Below the pieces are notes generated by a model. It made no database searches and had not been told where the DNA came from. It saw only the letters and a list, made by a program, of their open reading frames with translations. The position numbers were made by a program, and so were the translations under genes. From Mercurialis annua (taxonomy: Eukaryota > Streptophyta > Magnoliopsida > Malpighiales > Euphorbiaceae), in NCBI RefSeq assembly GCF_937616625.2, contig NC_065571.1, positions 25,184,201-25,248,200 of the forward strand: a DNA stretch of 64,000 nucleotides. The letters are read 5' to 3'. This document shows positions 1 through 13,170 of the stretch, piece after piece; position 1 is the first letter of the stretch, and each line of letters begins with the position of its first letter.

Positions 1-3000
1 TTTAAGCCAAACGTTTACAAACGTTACGAAATAAATTAAACCAAGCGTTTAACCTTTTTAGCAATTTAAGCCAAACGTTTAAAAACATTACAAAACAAAT
101 CCTAGCGTTTCTCCTTTTTTGTAATTTAAGCCAAATGTTTACAAACGTTACAAAACAAATCCTAGCGTTTTACCTTTTTAGCAATTGAAGCCGAACGGTT
201 ACAAACGTTACGAAAGAAATCCTAGCGTTTCTCCTTTTGAGCAATTTATGCCAATCGTTTACAAACGTTACGAAACAAATACAAACGTTTCACCTATTTA
301 GCAATTAGAGCCAAACGTTTAGAAACGTTATGAAACAAATCCAAACGCTAAACCTTTTTTAGCAATTTAAGCCAAACATTTACAAAGGTTAAGAAACAAA
401 TTCAAATATTTCACCTTATTAGCAATTTAAGCCAAACGTTTGCAAACGTTACGAAACAAATCAAAGTGTTTCACCTTTTTAGCAATATAAGCCAAACGTT
501 TACAAATGTTACGAACAAATCCAGGCGTTTCACCTTTTTAGCAATTTAAGCCAAACATTTACAAACTTTACGAAACAAATCCAAGCGTTTCACCTTTTTA
601 GCGACTTAAGCCAAACGTTTACAAATGTTATGAAACAAATTAAACCAAGTGTTTCACCTTTTTAGCAATTTAAGCCAAACATTTACAAACATTACAAAAC
701 AAATCCAAGCGTTTCTCCTTTTTAGAAATTTATGCCAAACGTTACGAAACAAATCCAAAGGTTTCACATATTTAGCGATTTAAGCCAAACGTTTACAAAC
801 GTTACGAAACAAATCGAAACGTTTCCCATTTTTAACGATTTAAGCCAAACGTTATGAAACAAAACCAAATGTTTAAAACATTACGAAACAAATCCAAATG
901 TTTCACCTTTTTATAGATTTAAGTCAAACATTTACAAACGTTACGAAACAAACTAAACCAAACGTTTCACCTTTTTAGCAATTTACGCCAAATGTTTAAA
1001 AACATTACAAAACAAATCCAAGCATTTCTCCTTTTTAGCAATTTAAGCCAAATGTTTACAAACATTACGAAACAAATCCTAGCGTTTCACGTTTTTAGCA
1101 ATTTAAGCCAAACGTTTACAAACGTTACGAAACAAATCCTTGCGTTTCACCTTTTTAGCAATTTAAGCCAAACGTTTACAAATGTTACGAAACAAATCCA
1201 AACGTTTCAACTTTTTAGCGATTTAAGCCAAACGTTTACAAACGTAATGAAACAAATCCAAACATTAAATCTTTTTAGCAATTTAAGCCAAACATTTACA
1301 AAGGCTAAGAAACAAATTCAAATATTGCACCTTATTAAGAATTTAAGCCTAACGTTTGCAAACGTTACGAAACAAATTCAAGCATTTCACCTTTTTAGTA
1401 ATATAAGCCAAACGTTTGCAAATGTTACGAAACAAATCCAAGCGTTTCACCTTTTTAGCAATTTAAGCCAAACTTTTACAAATTTTAGGAAACAAATCCA
1501 AATATTTCACCTTTTTAGCGATTTAAGCCAAATGTTTACAACCGCTACGAAACAAATCCAGACGTTTCACCGTTTTAGCAATTTAAGCCAAACATTTACA
1601 AACGTTACGAAACAAATCCAAACGTTTGACCTATTTAGCGATTTAAGCCAAACGTTGACAAATGTTACGAAACAAATCCAAGCGTTTCAACTTTTTAGCG
1701 ATTTAAGTCAAACAAGTACAAACATTACGAAACAAATCCAAACGTTTCACCTTTTTAGCGATTTAGGCTAAACGTTTACAAACGTTACGAAATAAATCCA
1801 AACGTTTCACCTTTTTAGCGATTTACGCCAACCGTTTACAAACGTTACGAAACAAATCCAAAAGTTTCACCTTTTTAGCGATTTAAGCCAAACGTTTACA
1901 AACGTTACGAAAAAAAACAAAATGTTTAAAACGTTACGAAACAAATCCAAACGTTTCACATTTTTAGCGATTTAAGCCAAACATTTACAAATTTATGAAA
2001 CAAAACCTAGAGTTTCACCTTTTTAGCAATTTAAGACAAACGTTTACAAACATTTCAAAACAAATCCAAGCATTTAATCTTTTTAGCAATTTAAGCCAAA
2101 CATTTACAAACGTTTCACCTTTTTAGCGATTTACGCCAAACGTTTACAAACGTTACGAAACAAATCCAAAAGTTTCACCTTTTTAGTGATTTAAGCCAAA
2201 CATTTACAAAACGTTACGAAAAAAATCAAACGTTTAAAACGTTACGAAACAAATCCAAACGTTTCACATTTTTAGCGATTTAAGCCAAACATTTACAAAT
2301 TTATGAAACAAAGCCTATAGTTTTACCTTTTTAGCAATTTAAGACAAACGTTTCCAAACATTTCAAAACAAATCCAAGCATTTCATCTTTTTAGCAATTT
2401 AAGCCAAACATTTACAATGGTTATGAAACAAATCTAAGCATTTCATCTTTTATGCAATTTAAACCAAACGTTTACAAATGTTACGAAACAAATCCAAGCG
2501 TTTCCCCTTTTTAGCTATTTAAGCCAAACGCTTACAAACCTGCGAAATAAATTTAAACGTTTCACCTTTTTAGCTATTTAAGCCAAACATTTACAAAGGT
2601 TATGAAACAAATCCAAATGTTTCACATTTTTAGCAATTTAAGCCAAACGTTTACAAATGTTACGAATCAAATCCAAGCGTTTCACCTTTTTAACAATTTA
2701 AGCCAAACGTTTACAGCCATTACGAAACAAATCCAAGCGTTTCACCTTTTTAGCAATTTAACCCAAACGTTTATAAACATTACGAAACAAATCCAAACGT
2801 TTCACCTTTTTAAACCAAACCTTTACAAACGATAGGAAACAAAACCAAGCGTTTCACCTATTCAGTAATTTAAGCCAAACGTTACGAAACAAATCTAATT
2901 TTTCACCTTTTTAGAAATTTAAGCCAAACGTTTACTAACGTTACGAAACAAATTCAAACGTTTCACCCTTTTATAGATTTAAGCCAAACGTTTACAAACG

Positions 3001-6000
3001 TTATTAAACAATTACAAACATTTAACCTTAGCGATTTAACCCAAACGTTTAAAAACGTTACGAAACAAAACCAAACATTACACCTTTTTAAAAATTTAAG
3101 GAAAACTTTAGGAAACTAATCCAAACGTTTCACTGTTTTAGCGATTTAAGCCAAACGTTTCACCTTTTTATCAATTTAAGCCAAACGTTGACAAATGTTT
3201 CGAAACAAATCCAAACGTTTCACTTTTTTAGCGATTTAAGCAAAACATTTACAAACGTTACGAAATTAATCAAAACGTTTAAAACGTTATGAAACCCTTT
3301 TGAGGAATTTAAGCCAAACTTTTACAAACGTTACGAAACAAATCCTAGCGTTCCACCTTTTTAACAATTTATGCAAAATGTTTACAAATGTACCGAAACA
3401 AATCCAAGCGTTTCACCTTTTTAGTAATTTAAGCCAAACATTTACATACGTAACGAGACAAATCTAAGCGTTTCACCTTTTTAGCAATTTAGGCCAAACG
3501 TTTACAAACGTTACGAAACAAATTCAATGTTTCACCTTTTTAGCGATTTAAGCCAAACTTTAACAAACGATACGAAACAAAACAAACGTTTCACCTTATT
3601 AGCAATATAAGCCAAAAGTTTACAAACGTTACGAAACAACTCCAAACTTGTCACCTTTTTAGCGATTTATGCGAAACGTTTATAAACGTTAAGAAAAAAA
3701 TCCAAACGTTTAACCTTTTTAGCAAATTAAGCCAAACATTTACAAAGGTTAAGAAAGAAATCCAAATGTTTCACCTTTTTAGCAATTTAAGCGAAACATT
3801 TACAAACGTTACAAAACAAATCCAAGTGTTTCACCTTTTTAGCAATTTTAGCCAAACGTTTACAAACTTTACGAAACAAATCCAGATGTTTCACCTTTTT
3901 AGCGATTTAAGCCAAACGTTAACAAACATTATGAAACAAATCCAAACGTTTCACCTTTTTAGCGATTTAAGTCAAACGTTACGAAACAAATCCAAATGTT
4001 TCACCTTTTTAGCGATTTAAGTCAAACGTTTACAAATGTTCCGAAATCCAAACGTTTCGCCTTTTTAGCGATTTAAGCCAAACGTTTACAAACGTTACGA
4101 AACAAAACCAAACCTTTAAAAAGTTACGAATCAAATCCAAACGTTTCACCTTTTTAGCAATGTAGGTCAAACGTTTACAAACGTTCCGAAACAAATCCAA
4201 GAGTAGCACTTTTTTAGCAATTTAAGCCAAACGTTTACAAACGTTACGAAACAAATCCAAGCGTTTCTCCTTTCTAGCAATTTAAGCCAAACGTTTGCAA
4301 ACGTTACGAAACAAATCCAAGCGTTTCACCTTTTTCGCAATTTAAGCCAAATATTTACAAACGTTACGAAACAAATCCAAACGTTTCACCTTTTTAGCGA
4401 TTTAAGCCGAATGTTTACAAATTTTACGAAACAAAACCAAATATTTCACCTTTTTAGCAATTTAAGCCAAACGTATAAAAACGTTACGAAACAAATCCAA
4501 GCGTTTCTCCTTTCTAGCAATTTAAGCCAAACGTTTACAAACGTTACGAAACAAAACCAAGTGTTTTACCTTTTTAGCAATATAAGCCAAACGTTTACAA
4601 ACGTAACGAAACAAATCCAAGCGTTTCACCTTTTTAGCAATTCAAGCCAAACGTTTAGAAACGTTATAAAACAAATCCAAGCGTTTTACCTTTTTAGCAA
4701 TTTAAGCCAAACATTTACAAACGTTACAAAACAAATCTAAACATTCACCTTTTTACCGTTTTAAGCCAAACGTTTACAAACGTTATGAAACAAATACAAA
4801 CGTTTGACCTTTCCAGCGATTGAAGTCAAACGTTACGTTACGGAACAAATTCAAACGTTTAACATATTTAGCGATTTAAGTCAAACGTTTACAAACGTTA
4901 CGAAATAAATCCAAACGTTTCATCTTTTTAGCTATTTAAGTCAAACGTTTACAAATGTTTCGAAACAAATCCAAACGTTTCGCCTTTTTAAGCCACACTT
5001 TTACAAACTCTACGAAACAAAACAAAACGTTTAAAAAGTTACGAATCAAATCCAAACGTTTAAAACGTTACGAAACAAATCCAAATGTTTCACATTTTTA
5101 GCGATTTAAGCCAAACCATTACAAACGTTACGAAACAAAACCAAGCGTTTCAACTTTTTCGCAATTTAAGCCAAACGTTTATAAACGTTACAAAACAAAT
5201 CCAAGCGTTTCAGCTTTTTACCAATGTAGGCCAAACGTTTAAAAACATTACAAAACAAAACTAAGTGTTTCACCTTTTTAGCAATTTAAGCCAAACGTTT
5301 ACAAACGTAACGAAACAAATCCAAGAGTTTCACCATTTTTGCAATTGAAGCCAAATGTTTAAAAACTTTACAAAACAAATCCAAGCAATTCACCTTTTGA
5401 GTAATTTAAGCCAAACGTTTACAAACGTTACAACTTTTTAGCGATTTAAGCCAAACTTTTCAACTCTTTAGCGATTTAAGCCAAACGTTTATAAATGGTA
5501 GGAAGAAAATCCAAACCTTTCATTATTTTAGCGATTTAAGCCAAACATTTACAAACGCTATAAAACAAATCCAAATGTTTAATCTTTCTAGTAATTTAAG
5601 CAAAACGTTTACAAACGCTATGAAACAAATCCAAACGTTTCACCTTTATTGCGATTTAAGCCAAACATTTACAAACGTTTACGAAATTAATCCAAACATT
5701 TCACCTTTTTAGCGATTTAAGACAAATGTTACGAAACAAATCCAAATGTTTCACCTTTTTAGCGATTTAAGCCAAACGTTTACAAACGTTCCAAAAAAAT
5801 CCAAACTTTTCACCTTTCTAGCGATTTAAGCCAACCGTTTACAAATGTTAAGAAACAAATCCAAATGTTTCATCTTTTTAGCGATTTAAGCCAAACGTTT
5901 ACAAACGTTACGAAACAAAACCAAATGTTTATAATGTTACAAAACAAATCAAAACGTTTCCTATTTTTAGCGATTTAATCCAAACGTTGAAAAACGTTAC

Positions 6001-6448
6001 GAAACAAAACCAAGGGTTTCACCCTTTTAGCAATTTAAGCCAAACGTTTACAAACGTTACAAAACAAATCCAAGCGTTTGACCTTTTTGGCAACTTATGC
6101 CAAAGGTTTACAAACGTTACGAAACAAATCCAAACGTTTCACCTTTTTAGCGATTTAAGCCAAACGTTTACAAATGTTGGAAACAAAATGCGAACTTTTC
6201 ACCTTTTTAGCAATTTAAGCCAAACGTTTACAAACGTTATGAAACAAATCCAAACATTTAACCTTTTTGCAATTTAAGCCAAACATTTTCAAACGTTACG
6301 AAACTAAACACAATGTTTAAAACATTACGAAACAAATCCAAACGTTTCCTGTTTTTAGCAATTTAAGCCAAACGTTTACGAACGTTAGGAAACAAAACCA
6401 AGCGTTTCATTTTTTTAGCAATTTATGTTAAACGTTTACAAACGTTAC
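1..6448. repeat. 60-bp satellite array, block 1
   Basis: Head-to-tail monomers of about 60 bp fill the whole stretch. Each monomer starts near TTTAAGCCAAACG, has a second ACGTTACGAAAC core ten bases on, a third ACGTTTCACC core twenty bases after that, and ends in a T-run with AGCAA or AGCGA. Divergence between neighbours is moderate, mainly C/T and G/A changes in the ACGT cores. Short monomers (50 bp, about 29 bp) occur, for example near 731, 841, 1915 and 2230. A reading frame at 992-1771 stays open for 259 codons only because 60 is divisible by three; it reads as a degenerate 20-residue repeat, has no recognisable domain and I do not call it a gene. The block continues off the left edge and ends at a retrotransposon LTR. 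Confidence 0.97.
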
Positions 6449-9141
6449 TGTAATATCCCGTATTTTTTTTAAATTATTTTTTTTAAACTTTAATTATAAT
6501 TTTTTGTATTCCGTCAAGCTTTAACTAATTTATTATTATTATTATTATTTAATTTTATTTTAGTCGCTCGTTGATTCGGCCGTGGTTCGATTCGTGTTCG
6601 ATTAGTATTATTGGAATTTGGCCTATGCATATTATTTATAAAAATAAATAATATTAATCATGAATGGATAGAATCCATGCATAAATAAAAAGGTGAAACG
6701 CTCTTTGCGATCTTTTTTTCTGCGTCGTTTTCTTTTAGTCATTAAACGTTCTTTGCGATCTTTTTTTTTCTGAAACCTAGCCACCACCCTTCTCTAAACA
6801 ACTCTCAGGAACGTTTAAAACTTCATCCCAACTCCGTTTGATTCCAAGTTTTGGTAAGATCACGTTTAGCTTGTTCTTCGTTTCATTATCGTCAAATACG
6901 GTTCTTGATTCCGTATCTCATTGTTTGGCTTTAATTCGATTGTTCTTTGACGGTTCACATCGACTCAACGTTCTCTTCGAATCTCACGTATTGGAATCAT
7001 TAACGGTATGTAAGAATCTCGCCGTTCATTGTCGTTCCGTTTCGCCGTTTCATATTCATGTTACTGCCGATTCTTTTGATGATTTGCTATCAATTTTACT
7101 TGTTGCATCATGTTCTGGATTAGTAGTTAATCTTTGGTTTAAACTTGTGATCGCTTCGAACCGCCGTTTGTTAAATTGTTGTTGCCGCCGTGAATTTCCA
7201 TGATTACAGTTAACTTATTCTTAAATTTTAATCTTGAATAGTTAAGTAATTGTTGTTCTAATTCATGTGTGATGCGGGATTATTGCTTCTAGTAGTTTAG
7301 GTTTAAGGTTGCTTTGATATTTGGATTTCCAAAAATCCCGAAAACTTCATGATCATGGTTTGAACTTTGTATGATTTACTAATGGTGTCGGCGGGGATGA
7401 GCTATGTTTTACATAAGGAAGATGGCTTAGTGGCCACATTAAATCAATTAAGTTCCTAAAGTTGATTTTATCTTTTGTCAATTGATTTGTTAGTAACTTT
7501 TGTATTGTTCGATTTAAATTGACAATTTGTATACGTTAAATATTCTATAACTTAAAATAATATAATTACTCGGGTAATTATATTTAGTTTTAATTGAAAT
7601 GTCAATTTGGCTAATTTACAATTTAGCCCCTAAAAATTTCTAAAAGTTTATTCAAGTTAAGTTTTATCTTTTGGATCTTTGTTTGATTTATAATTTAGTA
7701 AATTGAGAATAAATAATTAATTTCGATTTCGAATATCAAATTTAGCTAAATTACAGTTTAGTCCCTAAACTTTTATAAACTTAAAATGGCTAAGTTTTAG
7801 TTGTAACTTGGGTTACTTGGATTTGAAGTTATTGAATTCTATTTTAAAAATAGGATAATTAATTTATCAAGTATTTTAATTTATAAATTCGGGTTTATAA
7901 ATTTAATAAACTTTTGGACCGGGTTAGACTTTGGTCGCCCAGCAAGTGGGAAGAAGTTTGGTAGTTTTTAATAACTCGGCTGACTCACTGATATTGATTT
8001 TAACTTGGGTTTATTTAAATTATTTTACGAATCATTCTAAATATATTTATATGATTTGTACTCTATAACTTGGGTTATTTTTGGATTGAATTTAATATAA
8101 GTGTTTATTAAATGTGGCTTGGTATTGTGCTGTGCTAGTCCTATGTGGTTTCTAGTACTCTTTAGAGTTAGGGTCTGATTTTAATTATGATTTTAATATT
8201 TTATTTAGACCTGTCGACTGTTTGTACTTCATAGGCGAACCAGAGTTAGGTGCTTGTCAGGATCACGTGGATTTAGCAAGCAGTGAGTTTATATCTCTAT
8301 TTACCTCTTTATTAAGCAATTATTATATTTTTATATATATATATGTATAGCAGCTTTTGAACCGTTTTTCGGCATTGTGGATTTGATTTGGAACGTGCTA
8401 CTCGATGGGCATCATCAAAACTACGTGCGCACCGGTAATGATTATGGTATGGAGGTAGGTTTGAGATACGTCTCACCTTAGTGAGCGCACCGGTGGAAAA
8501 TGCGTCTCCTGGGCTCACTATTTATTAATTGATAGTCGGGGATCGGTTATTGAGATACGTCTCACCGACACGACAATGGATTTAGAATTGTGGTTTAATA
8601 ATCCATAATGAAAATGTTTTATTAAACGTTTTAAAGGTTTTTAACTTAATAAATGTAAATGGTTATATAAACTCTACTCAGTAAATATGACCCCGTTGTT
8701 TTCCCAAATTTTGCAGGTTTATGATTTGAGCATTGGTCGAACTCCGTTTCTTCATTCTCGGAGGTTCTTTATTTTATTTTCAGAATAAAAGAGTCGAACT
8801 GTTTTAAACTCTTAGACCGCAGTAGTAGTATCAGATTATTTATGTTTTAGTCTCATACTATAATTTTAGACTGTTGTTTGTTGGTAATTACTTTATCGCT
8901 TTTGGCATGATTACAGTGTTTATGGAATTTATATTATATTGCCATACTGTTGGAGTTATAATTTGAGATAAGCATACTTTGAATATATGTTACTTATTGT
9001 ACTGCTAGACAAGGCTGAAGTCTCGATTGCCCCCGAGCATGTGGTTTTTCTGCAGGTACATTGTTTTAACTGTATAAATTGGTTATCCGCAAGGATAGCT
9101 ACGGTTTTGGTACAAACATACCCATAGCCTAGCGCCGGTCA
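6449..9141 (+). mobile_element. Isolated, right-truncated LTR of a gypsy-like retrotransposon
   Basis: A 2.7-kb non-satellite insertion interrupts the array. It begins TGTAATATCCCG, close to the TGTAATACCCC start of the LTRs at 35570 and 42363, and ends in TAGCGCCGGTCACG, matching TAGCGCCGGTCGCG about 25 bp before the end of those LTRs. An internal ACTCAGTAAATATGACCCC stretch near 8680 corresponds to CTCAGTATT...CTGACCCC in the other LTRs, again followed by a TTTGCAGGT or TTTCAGGT step. No primer-binding site, polypurine tract or coding domain was found. The open frame at 6838-7203 encodes nothing recognisable. Best reading: a solo LTR, or LTR fragment, from a related but older family whose last ~25 bp were deleted with some flanking satellite. 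An ATT microsatellite lies near 6530-6550. The right edge is uncertain by several bases. Confidence 0.72.
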
Positions 9142-10145
9142 CGATTCACCTTTTTAGCAATATAAGCCAATCGTTTACAAACGTTACAAAATAAATCCAA
9201 GTGTTTCACCTTTTTAACAATTTAAGCCAAACATATACAAACGTTACGAAACAAATCTAAACGTTTCACCTTTTTAGCGATTTTAGACGAACGTTTACAA
9301 CTGCTACGAAACAAAACCAAACATTTAACCTTTTTAGCAATTTAAGCCAAACGTTTACAAACATTACGAAACAAATCCAATTGTTTCCTCATTTTACCGA
9401 TTTAAACCAAATGCGTAAAACGTTACGAAATAAATCCAAACATTTCACCTTTTTAGGAATTATGCCAAACGTTTACAAACGTTACGAAACAAATCCAAAA
9501 GTTTCTTCTTTTTAGCGATTGAAGCCAAACGTTTACAAACGTTTCGAAAAAAATCCAAATGTTTCCCATTTTTAGCAATTTAAGCCAAACGTTTACAAAC
9601 GTTACGAAACAAATCCAAACGTTTCCCCTTTTTAGCAATTTAAGCCAAACATATACAAACATTATGAAATAAAACCAAACGTTTACAAACGTTTCGAAAC
9701 AAATCCAAACGTTTCCCATTTTTAGCAATTTAAGCCAAACGTTTACAAACGTTACGAAACAAAACCTAGCGTTTCACCTTTTTAGCAATTTAAGCCAAAT
9801 CTTTACAAACGTTACGAAACAAATCCAAACTTTTTACATTTTTAGCGATTTAAGTGAAACCTTTGCAAACATTACGAAACAAAACCAAGCATTTAACCCT
9901 TTTAGCAATTTATGCCAAATGTTTACAAACGTTACGAAACAAATCTAAGCGTTTCACCTTTTTAGTAATTTAAGCCAAATGTTTACAAACGTTACGAAAA
10001 AAATCCGAACATTTCACCTTTTTAGCAATTTAAGCCAAACGTTTACTAACGTAAGAAACAAATCCAAATGTTTCTCCTTTTTTAAGATTTAAGCCAAACG
10101 TTTACAAAGGTTACGAAACAAATCCAATTGTTTCACCTTTTTAGC

Positions 10146-13100
10146 AATATAACCCAAACATTTAGAAACGTTACGAACAAATCCAAGTGTTTCACCTTTC
10201 TAGCAATTTAAGCCAAACATTTACAAACCTTACGAAACAAATCCAAACATTTCATATTTTAGCAATTCAAGCTAAACATTTACAAAATTTACGAAACAAA
10301 TCCAAGAGTTTCTCCTTTTTAGCAATTTAAGCCAAACAAATACAAACGTTACGAAACAAATCAAAACGTTTCACTTTTTTAGCAATTTAAGCCAAACATT
10401 TACAAAAATTACGAAACAAATCCAAACGTTTCACCTTTTTAGCAAATTAGGCCAAAAGTTTACAAACATTACGAAACAAATCCAAACGTTTAACCTTTTT
10501 AGCGATATAATTCAAACGCTTACAAATGTTTCGAAATAAATCCAAATATTTCACCTTTTAAGTAATTTAAGCCATATGTTTACAAACGTTATGAAACAAA
10601 TCAAAGCATTTCACCTTTTTAGCAATTTAAGCAAAACGTTTAGAAACATTCCGAAACAAATCCAAGCATTTCACCTTTTTAGCAATTTAAGCCAAAAGTT
10701 TACAAAGGTTTCGAAACAAATCCAAATGTTTCCCCATTTTCGCGATTTAAGCCAAACGTTTACAAACATTACGAAACAAACCCAAAAGTTTAAAACATTA
10801 CAAAACAAATCCATACGTTTCACATTTTTAGCCATTTAAGCCAAACCTTTACAAACGTTACAAAACAAACCCAAAGTTTCACATTTTTAGAAATATAAGC
10901 CAAACGTTTACAAATGTTACGATACAAATCCAAGCGTTTCACCTTTTTAGCAATTTAAGCCAAACATTTACAAACGTTCCAAAACTAATCTAAGCGCTTC
11001 TCCTTTTTAGTAATTTAAGCCAAATGTTTAAAAACGTTACAAAACTAATCCAAGCGTTTCACCTTTTTAGCAAATTAAGCCAAACGTTTACAAACATTAC
11101 AAAACAAATCCAAGCGTTTCACCTTTTTAGCAATTTAACCCAAACGTTTACAAATGTTACCAAACAAATCCAAACGTTTCACCTTTTTAACGATATAAGC
11201 CATACGTTTATTAACGATACGAAACAAATCCAAACGTTTCATATTTTTAGCGATTTAAGCCAAACATTTATAAATGCTTCGAAACAAATTCAAACGTTTT
11301 ACCTTTTTAGCGATTTATGACAAACCTTTACAAATGTTACTAAACAAATCCAAGCGTTTCTCCTTTTTTAGAAATTTAAGCCAAACGTTTACAAACGTTA
11401 CGAAACAAATAAAAGTGTTTCACATTTTTAGCAAATTAAGCCAAACGTTTACAAAGGTTACGAAACAAATCCAAACGTTTCACCTTTTTAGCGATTTAAG
11501 CCAAACATTTAGAAACGATACGAAAAAAATCTAAACATTTCACCTTTTTAGTGATTTAAGCCAAATGTTTACAAACGTTACGAAACAAATCCAAACATTT
11601 CATCTTTTTAGCGATTTAAGCCAAATGTTTACAAACGTTATGAAACAAATCCAAACATTTACAAACGTTACGAAACAAATCCAAACGTTTCACATTTTTA
11701 GCGATTAAAGCCAAAAGTTTACAAACATTACAAAAGAAAACCAAACATTTAAAACGTTACGAAAAAAATCCAAACGTTTTACATTTTTAGTGATTTAGGC
11801 CAAAACATTACAAACATTACGAAACAAAACCAAGCATTTCACCTTTTTAGCAATTTAAGCCAAATGTTTACTAACGTTACGAAACAAAACCAAGCATTTC
11901 ACCTTTTTAGTAATTTAAGACAAATGTTTACAAACGTTACGAAACAAATCCAAACGTTTTCCCTTTTTAGCGATATAAGCCAAACGTTTACAAAGGTTAT
12001 GAAATAAATCAAAATCTTTCACCTTTTTAGCAATTTAAGCCAACATTTACAAACGTTACGAAACAAATCAAAGCGTTTTACCTTTTTAGCGATTTAAGCC
12101 AAACGTTTACTAACGTTACGAAACAAATCCAAATGTTTGGCCTTTTTACCAATTTAAGCAAAACGTTTACAAACGTTACGAAACAAATCCAAGCGTTTCA
12201 TCTCTTTAGCAGTTTAAGCCAAACATGTACTAAGGTTACGAAACAAATCCAAACGTTTCCCCTTTTTAGCGATTTAAACCAAACATTTACCAACGATACG
12301 AAACAAATCCAAACGTTTCACCTTTTTAGCGATTTAAGCCAAACTTTTACAAACATTATGAAACAAATCCAAACGTTTCACCTTTTTAGCGATTTAAGCC
12401 AAACGTTTATAAACGTTACAAAATAAATTTAAACATTTCGCCTTTTTAGCAATTTATGCCAAAATTTTACAAACGTTATGAAACAAATTCAAGCGTTTCA
12501 CCTTTTAAGAAATTTAAGCAAACGTTTACAAACGTAGCGAAATAAATCCAAGCGTTTCACCTTTTTAGTAATTTAAGTGAAACGTTTAAAAACGTTACAA
12601 AAATAATCCATGCGTTTCACCTTTTTAGCAATTTAGCCCAAACTTTTACGAACATTCCAAAACTAATCCAAGCATTCCACCTTTTTAGGAATTTAAGCCA
12701 AACGTTTAAAAACGTTACAAAACTAATCCAAGCGTTTCCCCTTTTTAGCAAATTAAGCCAAACGTTTACAAACGTTACGAAACAAATCCAAGTGTTTCAC
12801 CTTTTTAGCAATTTAACCCAAACGTTTACAAATGTTACGAAACAAATCCAAACATTTCACCTTTTTATCGATATAAGCCACACGTTTGTAAACGGTACGA
12901 AACAAATCCAAACGTTTCTCCTTTTTAGCGATTTACGCCAAACATTTATAAATGCTACGAAACAAATTCAAACGTTTTACCTTTTTAGCGATTTAAGCCA
13001 AACCTTTACAAATGTTACTAAACAAATCCAAGCGTTTCTCCTTTTTTAGCAATTTAAGCTAAACGTATACAAACATTACGAAACAAATAAAAGTGTTTCA

Positions 13101-13170
13101 CCTTTTTAGCAAATTAAGCCAAACGTTTACAAAGGTTACGAAACAAATCCAAATGTTTCACCTTTTTAGC
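10146..13170. repeat. 3026-bp higher-order repeat, copy A
   Basis: This is the first of three tandem copies of a ~50-monomer unit. It starts at an AATATAACCCAAACATTTAG junction that recurs at 13171 and 16197. Diagnostic monomers recur in order: a 'TTACAAAATTTACG' monomer, one with CCAAACAAATACAAACG, one starting 'AAGCCATATGTTTAC', a short AAAAGTTTAAAACATTAC monomer, and one with 'TTGGCCTTTTTACC'. The same landmark frames sit at 10576, 11024, 12133, 12792 and 13093, and shift by 3026-3027 bp in copy B. The unit carries several monomers of non-standard length, so it is not an exact multiple of 60. Confidence 0.93.

Noticed and set aside
992..1771. 259-codon plus-strand frame with 20-residue repeats, as a repetitive protein gene
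   Set aside because: It is made wholly of the 60-bp satellite. The frame is open because the period is a multiple of three. No domain, start context or boundary is distinct from the array.
1..6448. CRISPR-like array of regularly spaced repeats
   Set aside because: There are no unique spacers: the entire 60-bp unit repeats and diverges as a whole, and the context is a plant genome.
6838..7203. 121-codon frame in the first LTR as a gene
   Set aside because: No recognisable domain; it lies inside a non-coding LTR and is of a length expected by chance in such sequence.
8312..8518. Minus-strand 68-codon frame in the same LTR
   Set aside because: Ends in a low-complexity AT run (YIYIYKN) and has no recognisable content.
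9453..9728. Minus-strand frame rich in Trp/Phe/Val (also 21127-21309, 23642-23893, 45504-45737)
   Set aside because: Antisense shadow of the satellite; the same 20-residue periodicity read backwards.
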